From the NCBI GenBank assembly GCA_938039295.1, contig CALHUY010000015.1:1-47148 (forward strand): a stretch of DNA of 47,148 nucleotides. The letters are read 5' to 3'. The position numbers were made by a program, and so were the translations under genes. This stretch comes from an uncultured Solobacterium sp. (GTDB lineage: Bacteria > Bacillota_I > Bacilli_A > Erysipelotrichales > Erysipelotrichaceae). Numbering within the stretch: position 1 is the stretch's first letter; every line of letters starts with the position of its first letter. Below, piece after piece: positions 23,167 to 31,780 of the stretch. The notes beneath the pieces were generated by a model. The model ran no database searches. It was not told where the DNA came from and was given only the letters and a program-made list of their open reading frames with translations.

Positions 23167-24943
23167 AATAGATAAAGTTAGATTCTTTCAATTAGGAAGT
23201 CAGGCTCCAAAGAACTCTAGGTTCAAAGGAATCATCACACAAGATACATTATTTGGAAAAGGTGGATGGTTAGAATATACACAACGTGATGAGGCAACGC
23301 AGCCAGATAAAGAGTATTATGCTGAGCGTGATGATGGATTCTTTGGGTACACTTTCAGACAAGAAGCAGCAGATGGATTGACCATGACTTCAATGGGAGA
23401 TTTTTCTGTAGATAATATTTCTACATTTGCTGAAGCATGTAAATCATCATTTAAAAATGATGGAGATATTGTTTGGGACATGGTAATTTCTTTGCCATCA
23501 TATGACTATGCAGAGAAGTGTGGATTACATAGTCAAAAAGATTATGCAACCATGATTTCTAAAATCATGCCAGAGTTTTTCCGGAAGATTGGATTAAGAC
23601 CAAGCAATATGCTGTGGTGGGAAAACTATCATAAGAATACAGAACATCCACATATGCATGTGTGCTATCTTGAAAAAAATAAGACAAGGGATAGAGGTAA
23701 ACTTACTCTTTCAGAATTAAAAAAATTAAAAGCAATTATCATAAAAGAAATTGGATTAAGAGAAGAGCTGTTTAAAAATACTGCTATTGATCCAGAACGT
23801 TTTTTCAAAAATAAGGATGCAGAAACTAGAGAACTTATACGTGCAACTCGCAATTATGATTTTACAAAAATCAAGAATGTTCTAGACCTGGCTACAGTGT
23901 TACCTAGATACGGACGTATGCAGTATGGTTCATATCAGATCATGCCATATAGAGAGAAGCTGGATGAGATTGCAGAGGAATTCCTAAACTCAGATGCACT
24001 CAAGGAGATGTATAAAAGTTTCTTAGAAAAACTAGATACTCTTTCACAAACAATGGATACGGCTGCAGGTATGGACATATCAACTATTAAAGATACAGAA
24101 ATCAAAAAACTACATAAACAAATCGGGAACATTATTTTGGATCAGATCAAAGACATGCGAGCTGCCAATTATAAGAGTTCTAGATTAGATAAGCCGTTTG
24201 TAGAAAGACAATTTGAAAAGACAGAAGCACCTTTACTGGAAAAGAACAGTAATAATCCAGAATGGAAAGAGTACCTGGAAGTGAAGAGACAATTAGAACA
24301 TGTCAATTCAGAAGGCGAAAAGGTGAATCATTCCTTTTTACATGGATGTCTAGAAACACTTGAAGGACTAGTAAATAAAGTTACAGATTCTAAATTAAAT
24401 GCTTTGGTATCACATAGATTAGCAAAAATGTATTTCTATGGTGAAGGTGGTATCACCGATCCACTAAAGACCGTCAAATATGCAAAGCAAGCCATTAAAA
24501 ATGGATATACAAAAGATTATATTCTTTTGGCGAAGGCACAGTTCAAACTGGATAGGGCATCTGAAGGAATGGATTCATTGTATGTTGGAATGACACATGG
24601 AGATCCGCTTGCTACATACTCATATGGAATTCATGAAGTAAAAGGGGACATGTGTAACAAGAATAAAATTGATGGCTTTAGATGTATCAAAGTGGCTGCA
24701 GAGATGGGTTGCCTTCCTGCTATCAATTATTTGAAAACACATGATAAATCTAGTTTCAAAGAGACAGTAGAGAAGAACCTTGGAGTAAAGATTAAGAAGC
24801 CTGTTATCTCTTCAGGAAAGCAGATGAGTGAAGCTGCTAAGTATATGTATAACTCTTCTCAGCTTAGCGTAGCGACAGGGCTAATTAATCGAGAGATTGA
24901 AGCGTATCTGAATAATGATAAAGAGTTAGAAACGGAGTGGTAA
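23156..24943 (+). CDS. relaxase (MOBL-like) with C-terminal Sel1-like repeats
   Basis: 595 residues, ATG 23156 overlapping the previous gene by 11 nt. N-terminal features fit the MOBL relaxases of Bacillota: LEYTQRDEA near residue 40 (candidate for the Tyr-containing motif) and the HUH-like metal motif EHPHMHVCYLE (about 165-175). Residues about 190-400 are helical. Residues about 415-530 contain two to three Sel1-like (TPR-related) repeats (LAKMYFYGEGG, AKQAIKNGY, YGIHEVKGD, AAEMGCLPAINYL), an unusual addition that probably mediates protein contacts. The relaxase should nick oriT and lead the strand through the channel. The coupling-protein gene starts 4 nt downstream. MOBL assignment is by motif only. 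Confidence 0.85.
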   Translation: MPVEIDKVRFFQLGSQAPKNSRFKGIITQDTLFGKGGWLEYTQRDEATQPDKEYYAERDDGFFGYTFRQEAADGLTMTSMGDFSVDNISTFAEACKSSFKNDGDIVWDMVISLPSYDYAEKCGLHSQKDYATMISKIMPEFFRKIGLRPSNMLWWENYHKNTEHPHMHVCYLEKNKTRDRGKLTLSELKKLKAIIIKEIGLREELFKNTAIDPERFFKNKDAETRELIRATRNYDFTKIKNVLDLATVLPRYGRMQYGSYQIMPYREKLDEIAEEFLNSDALKEMYKSFLEKLDTLSQTMDTAAGMDISTIKDTEIKKLHKQIGNIILDQIKDMRAANYKSSRLDKPFVERQFEKTEAPLLEKNSNNPEWKEYLEVKRQLEHVNSEGEKVNHSFLHGCLETLEGLVNKVTDSKLNALVSHRLAKMYFYGEGGITDPLKTVKYAKQAIKNGYTKDYILLAKAQFKLDRASEGMDSLYVGMTHGDPLATYSYGIHEVKGDMCNKNKIDGFRCIKVAAEMGCLPAINYLKTHDKSSFKETVEKNLGVKIKKPVISSGKQMSEAAKYMYNSSQLSVATGLINREIEAYLNNDKELETEW

Positions 24944-24946
24944 GCA

Positions 24947-27166
24947 ATGGGAAAGATTATTAGATTTTTGTTTCTATCAATCACTGCAGCGATAGGAATA
25001 CTCTTTTTAGCAATCCAGGTAATTCACTTAGGAGTTACCCATGATCCACAAGTATCTTTTGATTATAGGTTCCTTCTTCTTGGTGAGGATTATGTATTAC
25101 TGAAGGTAGTAGGAGCATTGATTGGACTAATGACCTTCCAAATCTTTTATGCTACCTTCTTTGGAAGAAGCGGACATGGAGCAAAAGGAAAACATAAACG
25201 AGCATTGACGAGCCAGGAGAAGAAACAGTTTTCTGATGTTGCTAATTGGCAAGAGATAAAAAGAAATAGTCAGAGACTTGAATATGATAATACAGGGCAT
25301 CTAAAAACAAGATCTATATTGATTTGGTTAGATCATGTACTTGATCCATTTAGAAGGTTTTGGAATGAATGCTGTACGATTTTAAAGGTTTCTGATAAGT
25401 ACCGTAAAAACACAATCAGGACATATGAAATAGCAGGCAAGAAAACGAATTTTAGAGGTGGTATTCCGTTAGCTGTGAAATGGAATAGGCTTTATGTTGA
25501 TGCGGGTGATAATCACGCAATTATCAATGCATCATCCAATGCTGGTAAGACTGTTTCTTTTGTGAATCCAATGATTGATGCATTGCGTATGACAGGGGAA
25601 TCTATGATTATTAACGATCCAAAGGGAGAGTTGCTTTATGAACATAAAGAACAATTACTTTCAGATGGATATGATGTAAGGGTAATTAATTATATCCACC
25701 CAGAGGAAGGAGATAGATATTCTCCATTAAGTATTGTTATTGATTCTTATCGAAAGGCAGAAAAAGAATACCTGGAGAGCAAGGAAGAATACACTGCAAA
25801 AATCAAAGAATACCTGGATAAAATAAACGCTGCTGAAGGGCTACAAAAACAGAGGATTGAGAATGAATTATTGGAGTATAAGAAGTATTACGCACCAGAG
25901 TTTGACTATTCTAAAGCAGCCATGTTTTTAAGAGAACTTGCTGATCAGTTCTTTTATGATCCAAAGGCACACAATGAGGCACATTTTAATGATCAGGCTT
26001 CTAGTTTGTTCCAGGGAATCGTCTTTTTACTATTGGAGGAAAAGTCCTATAATCCAGAAAGTAAGAAAAGAGAACCTGTTCCGGATGAGGAAATCAATTT
26101 TAAATCCGTAATGGAGACATATAGATCAGGAATGGAAACAGTAATGGTTAAAGCTGGTGCAACCGTTATGAAAGTACCAAAATTGAAATTTTTGCTAGAG
26201 AAAAAGAGGAAGAAGACAGATGAATCCTATAAGAAATTGATGGCATTCTTGAGTACTGGAGATAAAGAGAGGGGTTCAATTGTTACTTCATTTGAAAATA
26301 AGATGAAGGATGTTACCTTAAATGAAACTGTCTTACGAATGATGGCAAAATCAGATTTTGATGTTGCGGATATTGGAAGAAAGAAGACAGCATTATTTAT
26401 AGTCGTTCATGGTGAAAAGGATACGTATTACAGATTGGTATCTTTGATTATCAATCAGACCTTCCAATTACTGATGCAATTAACTGAAGAGCAACAAAAG
26501 AAGACAGGTAAAAAGAGACTGCCAGTGCCATGTAATTTGATTTTTGATGAATTTGGAAACTTCCCAGCATTAAAGAATATTAAAGGTATTTTAACTTTTA
26601 GCCGCTCTGCAGGATTTAGATCATTTATGGTAGTCCAGGATCTACATCAGTTCTCTGAGATATATGGTAGGGATGTTGAATCAATCATAGAAAATAACTC
26701 AGCTAACTTTATTTACCTATATGGTAAGGATATGGATACGATCAAGCGTATTTCAGCTATGAGTGGTAAGAAGCTTGTGTGGAAATCTGATAAGGGTTCT
26801 TATGAGGAGGCTCCAGTTATTTCTACGGATCAATTACAACAATTATCTATGGGTGATGCAGTTATTATCAGTGCAAGAAAGAAGGCATATATCTTCAGAA
26901 TGCGGAATTATAAGAAGTATTCATTTTACAAGAATAAGAAGAAGTATGTTCCTGGAGAAACAAGAAGATTGCGTAATGTAAGAGTGTATAACGTTCAAGA
27001 GTATTATGATGCAGACCAAAAGATTAGTGATGCATTTGATAGTAAGAAAGACCTACTGTCTGGTGATCCTCAGTTATCTGCAGAGTTAAAAACAGGTGTT
27101 GAACAACTGCAGGAGAAACAATCATTGATTCCTACTGCAGGATTTGGATTAGGTGCCGCAAAATAA
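24947..27166 (+). CDS. virD4: VirD4/TraG type IV coupling protein
   Basis: 739 residues. Two N-terminal membrane helices (about 4-30 and 50-71), then the ATPase core: Walker A in the variant form NASSNAGKT (about 194-202), Walker B LIFDEFGNFPAL (about 529-540), and the TraG/VirD4 block FSRSAGFRSFMVVQDLHQFSEIYG with the conserved Gln. Length and order fit the family. It brings the relaxase-DNA complex to the channel. A Lys/Glu-rich insertion (about 270-320, EKEYLESKEEYTAKIKEYL) between motifs may hold the all-alpha domain that contacts the relaxosome. Confidence 0.95.
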   Translation: MGKIIRFLFLSITAAIGILFLAIQVIHLGVTHDPQVSFDYRFLLLGEDYVLLKVVGALIGLMTFQIFYATFFGRSGHGAKGKHKRALTSQEKKQFSDVANWQEIKRNSQRLEYDNTGHLKTRSILIWLDHVLDPFRRFWNECCTILKVSDKYRKNTIRTYEIAGKKTNFRGGIPLAVKWNRLYVDAGDNHAIINASSNAGKTVSFVNPMIDALRMTGESMIINDPKGELLYEHKEQLLSDGYDVRVINYIHPEEGDRYSPLSIVIDSYRKAEKEYLESKEEYTAKIKEYLDKINAAEGLQKQRIENELLEYKKYYAPEFDYSKAAMFLRELADQFFYDPKAHNEAHFNDQASSLFQGIVFLLLEEKSYNPESKKREPVPDEEINFKSVMETYRSGMETVMVKAGATVMKVPKLKFLLEKKRKKTDESYKKLMAFLSTGDKERGSIVTSFENKMKDVTLNETVLRMMAKSDFDVADIGRKKTALFIVVHGEKDTYYRLVSLIINQTFQLLMQLTEEQQKKTGKKRLPVPCNLIFDEFGNFPALKNIKGILTFSRSAGFRSFMVVQDLHQFSEIYGRDVESIIENNSANFIYLYGKDMDTIKRISAMSGKKLVWKSDKGSYEEAPVISTDQLQQLSMGDAVIISARKKAYIFRMRNYKKYSFYKNKKKYVPGETRRLRNVRVYNVQEYYDADQKISDAFDSKKDLLSGDPQLSAELKTGVEQLQEKQSLIPTAGFGLGAAK

Positions 27167-27178
27167 GGAGAAGTAATA

Positions 27179-27649
27179 ATGAATACAATAAAGTTTGTAG
27201 AAGAAGTACGCTTAAAAGAAGCGTTTTGGGATAAATATAAATACAGAACAAACATTCTAGCTAGTCAATTCGAGAGTGTTGCTAGACATGGTGGTGTAGA
27301 TTTGCTTACTGCAGAATTAGTGGAAAATAAAATAACAAAAGAAACAGCAATCCAATTTGTATCCTTTGAGTTCAAACTGGATGATATTAAGAAGGCTATA
27401 GCACAAGCTGAAGAAAACAGCCGTTTCTGTCATAAGTCTTTTATAGTGATTCCATTAGAAAAAGAAAAGGTAATCAATGATAGATACAAAGATTACCTGA
27501 AGAAAGCAAAGTATATTGGAGTAATGGGAGTTGCGACAGATGGTAGATGGACGATTATACACAAGCCTTGGACTCATAAAGATGAAGAGCTAGTGTACAA
27601 CCAGGTATTATTAAAGATGCTGGTGAATAGTAATAAGCCAGTTGTTTAA
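27179..27649 (+). CDS. PD-(D/E)XK nuclease-fold protein (putative)
   Basis: 156 residues, ATG 27179 after AAGGAG, 12 nt after the coupling protein. The central block FVSFEFKLDDIKKAIAQAEENS...SFIVIP matches the PD-(D/E)XK pattern (Glu-x-Lys on a strand, then a helix with a Gln-Ala, then a hydrophobic strand), as in MmcB-like and restriction-like nucleases. The upstream acidic residue would be in VDLLTAEL. Last gene of the mobilisation operon. It could process DNA during transfer or defend the element. Activity is inferred from fold pattern only. Confidence 0.55.
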   Translation: MNTIKFVEEVRLKEAFWDKYKYRTNILASQFESVARHGGVDLLTAELVENKITKETAIQFVSFEFKLDDIKKAIAQAEENSRFCHKSFIVIPLEKEKVINDRYKDYLKKAKYIGVMGVATDGRWTIIHKPWTHKDEELVYNQVLLKMLVNSNKPVV

Positions 27650-28074
27650 TAGTACCTCATACCTGGATCGAAGAAAGCGTTTTTATAAGAGCGTAGCAAT
27701 ATTAGAATTATTAAATACCAAAGTACTAACTATACATATTTGGGTTTCTTGTCTTCAATATATTTATTATAATTCTTTTTGAACTCAAATAACAGACTAG
27801 TAATTTGCAGTAAAGTCTCTATGATGAAGTTATAAAGATAACAAGAAAAGGGGATACATTGTATGAAGGAATATAATATTTATCATCTATGTGTTGCTAG
27901 GTATAAGACAGGTATTTAAGTTTGATGTAGTAATTTTTTATGTGGACAATTTCAAATTAATATGTACTATAAGAAGCGCTCATCGTAATAATCATACACC
28001 CATTGATAACATTAATTTAAGAATTGTTTTTTTTAAATTGAGTCAGATAATTTGATTAAATAATAGGAGGACTT
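27650..28074. other. noncoding gap between transfer core and cargo
   Basis: 425 bp, very AT-rich, no tRNA or strong terminator seen. One small frame (27863-27919, 18 codons, MKEYNIYHLCVARYKTGI) has AAGGGG about 10 nt upstream, but it is too short to call. The change in base composition from here on suggests a junction between core and acquired DNA. Confidence 0.4.
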
Positions 28075-29247
28075 ATGAATAATTTTAGACGAGGGTTTTG
28101 CTTTATTATTTCTTTATTTATGTTGATATGTATACATCCTATATCTTTTGTATCGGCAGATAATGATAGTGAATTGACAGAAGAAGAAAAAGAGTATGCA
28201 ATAAATATTATAGCGGAATCCATAAGCAATATAGAACAACAAATTTATACGGTTAAAACTATAGATGTTTTGTATGACATAAATAACGAACCGACATATA
28301 TTTTGGCAGAACTTGAACCACAAGGATATGCTATTTTCACTAGAACAAAATTATGGTTATCTGAATACGCTGTAGGTATAGATTCTCCATATAAGAAAGA
28401 AGTTGAACAATATAAACTTTATTATGGACCACATAATTACGGTAGTTGTAATTCTTTAAACACTGCAAGAAGATTTTCCAGAAGTCTTTCAGAAAATAAT
28501 GAAGCAGAACAAATGATTAGGGAAGCTAACGAAAGAATGTTAGAAAATGATGATATAGCAAATTTTAAATGTGTTCAATCAAAAGATGATCAAAGCAAGC
28601 CATCTAAAGAACCTAATCATACACCAGAAGAATATGATGTATCATGGATAGGTATATCGGAAGATAAAATGAGACTATATAATTGGGGGCAGTATCCAAC
28701 ATATACTAATGAACATCTTAATCCAAAAGGAATCTGTGGAACTGTTGCGTCTACAATTATGTTAGCTTATTCGGATGATTATGTTGATAATAATATTGTT
28801 CCTACAATTATGCGTCCTCAATTTTCGAATACTCCTGGACGATTATATGAAGCAATGTGGTATGCAATTGATTTTCCACATCAGAATGGAACTTTACCAA
28901 CAAATTTAGCTGCAGGAATTAATGAATATTTTAATACTTATCAAAAACACTATGGACATCATGGATATTTAGCATATTTTAATCTACTAAATTCAAGTGT
29001 TGTTCTACAAATTAAACATGATAGAGTAGTTTGTCTCGGATTAGTATCACTCCTTGGCAGTGAATATGGAGATCATTGGGTAGCGGGATATGCTGTCAGT
29101 GACGATTTTAAATACTATAAATGTATAGATACATGGGTTGATTATACGAAAAATGAGAATGGTTCATTTACATTTTCAGACAGTAATAATTATAGAGCGG
29201 TAGTAAATGCAATTTGGGTAGCATCTAATGTTTGCTTATATAAATGA
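28075..29247 (+). CDS. secreted papain-fold cysteine protease
   Basis: 390 residues, ATG 28075 after AGGAGG. Signal peptide at 1-28 (ends FVSADN). Residues about 38-105 resemble the inhibitory propeptide of streptopain-like proteases (VLYDINNEPTYILAELEPQGYAIF, then LSEYA). The catalytic domain begins near 190: Gly-Ile-Cys-Gly-Thr-Val-Ala-Ser places the nucleophile in a C39_2/C10-like GxCGxxA motif (about residue 223), and His in GDHWVAGYAV (about 325) with Asp in KCIDTWVD (about 343) completes the set. No wall anchor, so it is released. The next gene overlaps by 20 nt. Likely a virulence or competition factor; its substrate is unknown. Confidence 0.75.
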   Translation: MNNFRRGFCFIISLFMLICIHPISFVSADNDSELTEEEKEYAINIIAESISNIEQQIYTVKTIDVLYDINNEPTYILAELEPQGYAIFTRTKLWLSEYAVGIDSPYKKEVEQYKLYYGPHNYGSCNSLNTARRFSRSLSENNEAEQMIREANERMLENDDIANFKCVQSKDDQSKPSKEPNHTPEEYDVSWIGISEDKMRLYNWGQYPTYTNEHLNPKGICGTVASTIMLAYSDDYVDNNIVPTIMRPQFSNTPGRLYEAMWYAIDFPHQNGTLPTNLAAGINEYFNTYQKHYGHHGYLAYFNLLNSSVVLQIKHDRVVCLGLVSLLGSEYGDHWVAGYAVSDDFKYYKCIDTWVDYTKNENGSFTFSDSNNYRAVVNAIWVASNVCLYK

Positions 29248-29884
29248 CAAAAAAAATATAAAACACGGGTTAGTTTTAGGAATCATAACTATATTTACTA
29301 TAATATTAATATGTGTATTAACTCCTTTACTTTTAATGGGGCCATTAGCAGAATATCCTCAATATCAGTTTTATCGAAATACTGAGTTAGATACAGAACA
29401 GTCAAAAAAAGAAAGTCTACATACGTCTTATTTAAATTTTGACTATAGTGATATACTTGGATGCAAAGTTGGTGTTCCACCATGGGATTGTGGACTAGAA
29501 AATTTAATTACTGGTAAAATTGAAATACACAGAAACTATTTTGCAAAGCCACAAATAATTGGAAATTATTATAAGTACAAGATAAAATCGTACAGAAATC
29601 AAAAAGAGTACGATATTTCACTATATATTTGTGATATTTATTTACCTTACAAAATTACAAAAATTCCAGATGAAGAAGAAAGTTATACTCAACTCATAAT
29701 TAAAAATATGGATATAAAATTAAAATATATTTCAAATAATGAGAAAACGTTAAGTTTCTGTACTGTGTGTGATAATTATCATGGACATAAATTACAAGGA
29801 ATAATAGAAGTTTTTTCCAACAATATATCCGAAGAAAATACTGATGAAATCATAAAAGAAATACTAACTCATTTATTTCAATAA
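29228..29884 (+). CDS. membrane-anchored protein paired with the cysteine protease
   Basis: 218 residues, ATG 29228, overlapping the protease gene by 20 nt. One N-terminal membrane helix (about 13-35, HGLVLGIITIFTIILICVLTPLL) with the rest outside. The ectodomain is polar, Tyr/Ile/Lys-rich, with scattered Cys (LGCKVG, WDCGLE, CTVCDNYHG) that could form disulfides or bind metal. No family recognised. Overlap with a secreted protease gene suggests a partner such as an immunity, inhibitor or activation protein. Confidence 0.65.
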   Translation: MFAYINDKKNIKHGLVLGIITIFTIILICVLTPLLLMGPLAEYPQYQFYRNTELDTEQSKKESLHTSYLNFDYSDILGCKVGVPPWDCGLENLITGKIEIHRNYFAKPQIIGNYYKYKIKSYRNQKEYDISLYICDIYLPYKITKIPDEEESYTQLIIKNMDIKLKYISNNEKTLSFCTVCDNYHGHKLQGIIEVFSNNISEENTDEIIKEILTHLFQ

Positions 29885-29909
29885 AAGAGAAGTGATTTAC
29901 TTCTCTTTT
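29883..29909. terminator. bidirectional terminator
   Basis: AAAAGAGAAG pairs perfectly with CTTCTCTTTT. It overlaps the stop of the membrane-protein gene and is nearly the same as the stem at 31695-31721, being part of the direct repeat below. Confidence 0.85.
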
Positions 29910-29968
29910 ATTGTGATTTGATAAGAATAAATATCACGATCGGTATTAAACCAATTCCTAAAAACCGT
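29899..29968. repeat. 68-bp direct repeat, copy A (decayed 3' end of a gene)
   Basis: About 68 bp nearly identical (two or three differences) to 31711-31780. In copy B this sequence encodes the last residues (FLGIVLIPIVLFILIKSQ) of a minus-strand membrane gene; here the rest of the gene is missing. The two copies flank the two minus-strand secreted-protein genes. Confidence 0.85.
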
Positions 29969-30010
29969 GTGGCAAATTACCAATTCAATTTTATAGAAGT
30001 AATTTAAAAT

Positions 30011-30040
30011 AACAGCGTAATTATTTAAAATTACGCTGTT
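30011..30040 (-). terminator. stem-loop after the lipoprotein gene
   Basis: AACAGCGTAATT pairs with AATTACGCTGTT (12 bp, 6-nt loop). On the minus strand it is followed by an ATTTTAAATT tail, a weak terminator for the lipoprotein gene. Confidence 0.55.
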
Positions 30041-30081
30041 ACAACATTATGGTTATATACTATTGATTAAAATTTTTTTAA

Positions 30082-30744
30082 CTATTCAACTATTCGAATT
30101 TCATAAATGCCATCACAATATAATCCGTCAAATTGATGAGCTCCTTTTAATGTATAAAATGAGTAATTAATTGCATCAACTTTATAACAAATTGGATAGA
30201 AATAGATTGTAATAACAATATCTGAAGATGGAATATATTGTATTTGGCTTAAGTTATGTGATATTGGAAGTATCGTATTAAAACCAATAATACGTTGTAA
30301 TATATTTTTCATCTGTATGTTGTCATTTTCAACACTTGAATAACTTGCAAGATTTGCAAATTCAACGTATTGATCTTTTAAAACTTTATAATTTGCATCA
30401 ATCTGAATAGGAGATAAAATCACTTCACTAATGGCTATAGAACAATCATCAATTATATAATATTCACCTCTTTTTAATGATAACTCACTCGGATTAATCG
30501 GATTGCCTTCCAAATCAAAAAATTTAGACTTATCTGATAAGGATTCTTCAGAGATTGAAATTTCATGTAGTGATGACAATTTATTAATATCAATAGCAGT
30601 TTCTTCTTTCGCAGTTTCTTCTTTCTTAGATTGATTATGTTCAGAAGATTTATGTTTTTGTTCACTTTGGTTTTGAACAGTACACCCTGTCAACAAATTT
30701 AATATAGCTGCCATCAATAATATAACTGATATACTTTTTTTCAT
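30082..30744 (-). CDS. secreted lipoprotein of unknown function
   Basis: 220 residues, minus strand, ATG at 30744 after AGGAGG. Lipoprotein signal peptide with lipobox LLTGC (Cys at about 21). A Lys/Glu/Gln spacer (about 25-55) is followed by a globular region. It contains FFDLEGNPINPSELS, which resembles YYDVHGNPLTISEVE of the next minus-strand gene, and ends in GIYEIRIVE, again like GVYELITW of that neighbour. The two may share ancestry or a common partner. No family recognised. Confidence 0.7.
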   Translation of the reverse strand: MKKSISVILLMAAILNLLTGCTVQNQSEQKHKSSEHNQSKKEETAKEETAIDINKLSSLHEISISEESLSDKSKFFDLEGNPINPSELSLKRGEYYIIDDCSIAISEVILSPIQIDANYKVLKDQYVEFANLASYSSVENDNIQMKNILQRIIGFNTILPISHNLSQIQYIPSSDIVITIYFYPICYKVDAINYSFYTLKGAHQFDGLYCDGIYEIRIVE

Positions 30745-30845
30745 TATTTACCTCCTATCTCTAGAATGCTATGTTCTTAAAAGATTGCTAACATATTCAA
30801 AGAAATATATGATTAATTATCAAAAACAACTAAACTAGATGCTAA

Positions 30846-31499
30846 TTACCAAGTAATCAATTCATAAACTCCAGCGGCAAAAACTCCATTCATTTTTGGG
30901 AATGAAACATATGTTCCAGTCCCTTGATAGTTTGTATCAACATATGTGCAATATCCAGAATATAAGAATGGGGTAAAATAAACTGCACCTGTTTTACCTG
31001 CAGGAACTGGGAAGGCAGCACCAAATGAAGTATTTGAAGTAGTTGTTTGTGTAAATGTAACTCCAAATCGTAGTGCAAGTGCTCTAAAAATTCTACTATT
31101 AATTTCAGCTCCAAAATTTACACCAATAGAACTCGATACCGAAACAGACTGTCCATACGTAAGCGTGGCTGGTCCAACAACACTTGGGGATACTTGTCTA
31201 CGAGGTCCTGTTGTTTCATAAGAAGAGTTTACAAGAACAACATCGGCTTCCGGATAAATTGGTACTCTTGTTGGTTGAATTTCTAATGATACTAATTTTG
31301 GTTGCATTAACTGTTCAACTTCACTAATTGTAAGTGGATTTCCATGAACATCGTAATATTGATGAGTTTTACCATCTAAATCAGTATATTTATATTCATC
31401 TGTAATATTATTTTCTGTTTCTTCAGCTAAAACTTTAGTTGGCAAAACGATTAAAAGCATTAATGTAGCTAATACTGCTGTAATTATTTTCTTAAACAT
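30846..31499 (-). CDS. secreted protein of unknown function
   Basis: 217 residues, minus strand, ATG at 31499 after AGAGGAG; a longer frame from 31577 has no ribosome-binding site. Signal peptide at 1-25 (ends KVLAEE). The mature protein starts acidic and has a YYDVHGNPLT segment, then about 120 residues rich in Ser, Thr, Gly, Val and Phe in alternating pattern (SVSSSIGVNFGAEI, TFTQTTTSNTSFGAAFPVPA), suggesting an all-beta fold. Some pore-forming and carbohydrate-binding proteins look like this, but nothing specific is recognised. It runs in the same direction as the lipoprotein 101 nt downstream. Confidence 0.7.
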   Translation of the reverse strand: MFKKIITAVLATLMLLIVLPTKVLAEETENNITDEYKYTDLDGKTHQYYDVHGNPLTISEVEQLMQPKLVSLEIQPTRVPIYPEADVVLVNSSYETTGPRRQVSPSVVGPATLTYGQSVSVSSSIGVNFGAEINSRIFRALALRFGVTFTQTTTSNTSFGAAFPVPAGKTGAVYFTPFLYSGYCTYVDTNYQGTGTYVSFPKMNGVFAAGVYELITW

Positions 31500-31694
31500 A
31501 TTTTCTCCTCTCTTTATTAAATAAATAGAAACGATTACTACATTAAACTTAAATGCCGGTCTTATACCTTGCAACACACATAATAATTATCCTTTCTTTC
31601 TGTATTATCTATATAAATTTTAGTGCTAATAATTATTAAAAAACCAGTCTGAAATTTTTATGTTATAAGTGTTATAATTATATTTAGCCAAATA

Positions 31695-31721
31695 AAAAGA
31701 GAAGTTTATCACTTCTCTTTT
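31695..31721 (-). terminator. terminator of the truncated membrane gene
   Basis: AAAAGAGAAG (31695-31704) pairs with CTTCTCTTTT (31712-31721). Read on the minus strand it overlaps the stop codon of the membrane gene and ends in a T-rich tail. Confidence 0.8.
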
Positions 31722-31780
31722 ATTGTGATTTGATAAGAATAAATAACACGATCGGTATTAAAACAATTCCTAAAAACCAT
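31711..31780. repeat. 68-bp direct repeat, copy B
   Basis: Contains the true 3' end of the minus-strand membrane gene. Its partner is at 29899-29968, about 1.8 kb away. Confidence 0.85.

Noticed and set aside
27863..27919. 18-codon frame with a possible ribosome-binding site
   Set aside because: Too short to separate from chance in AT-rich DNA without comparison.
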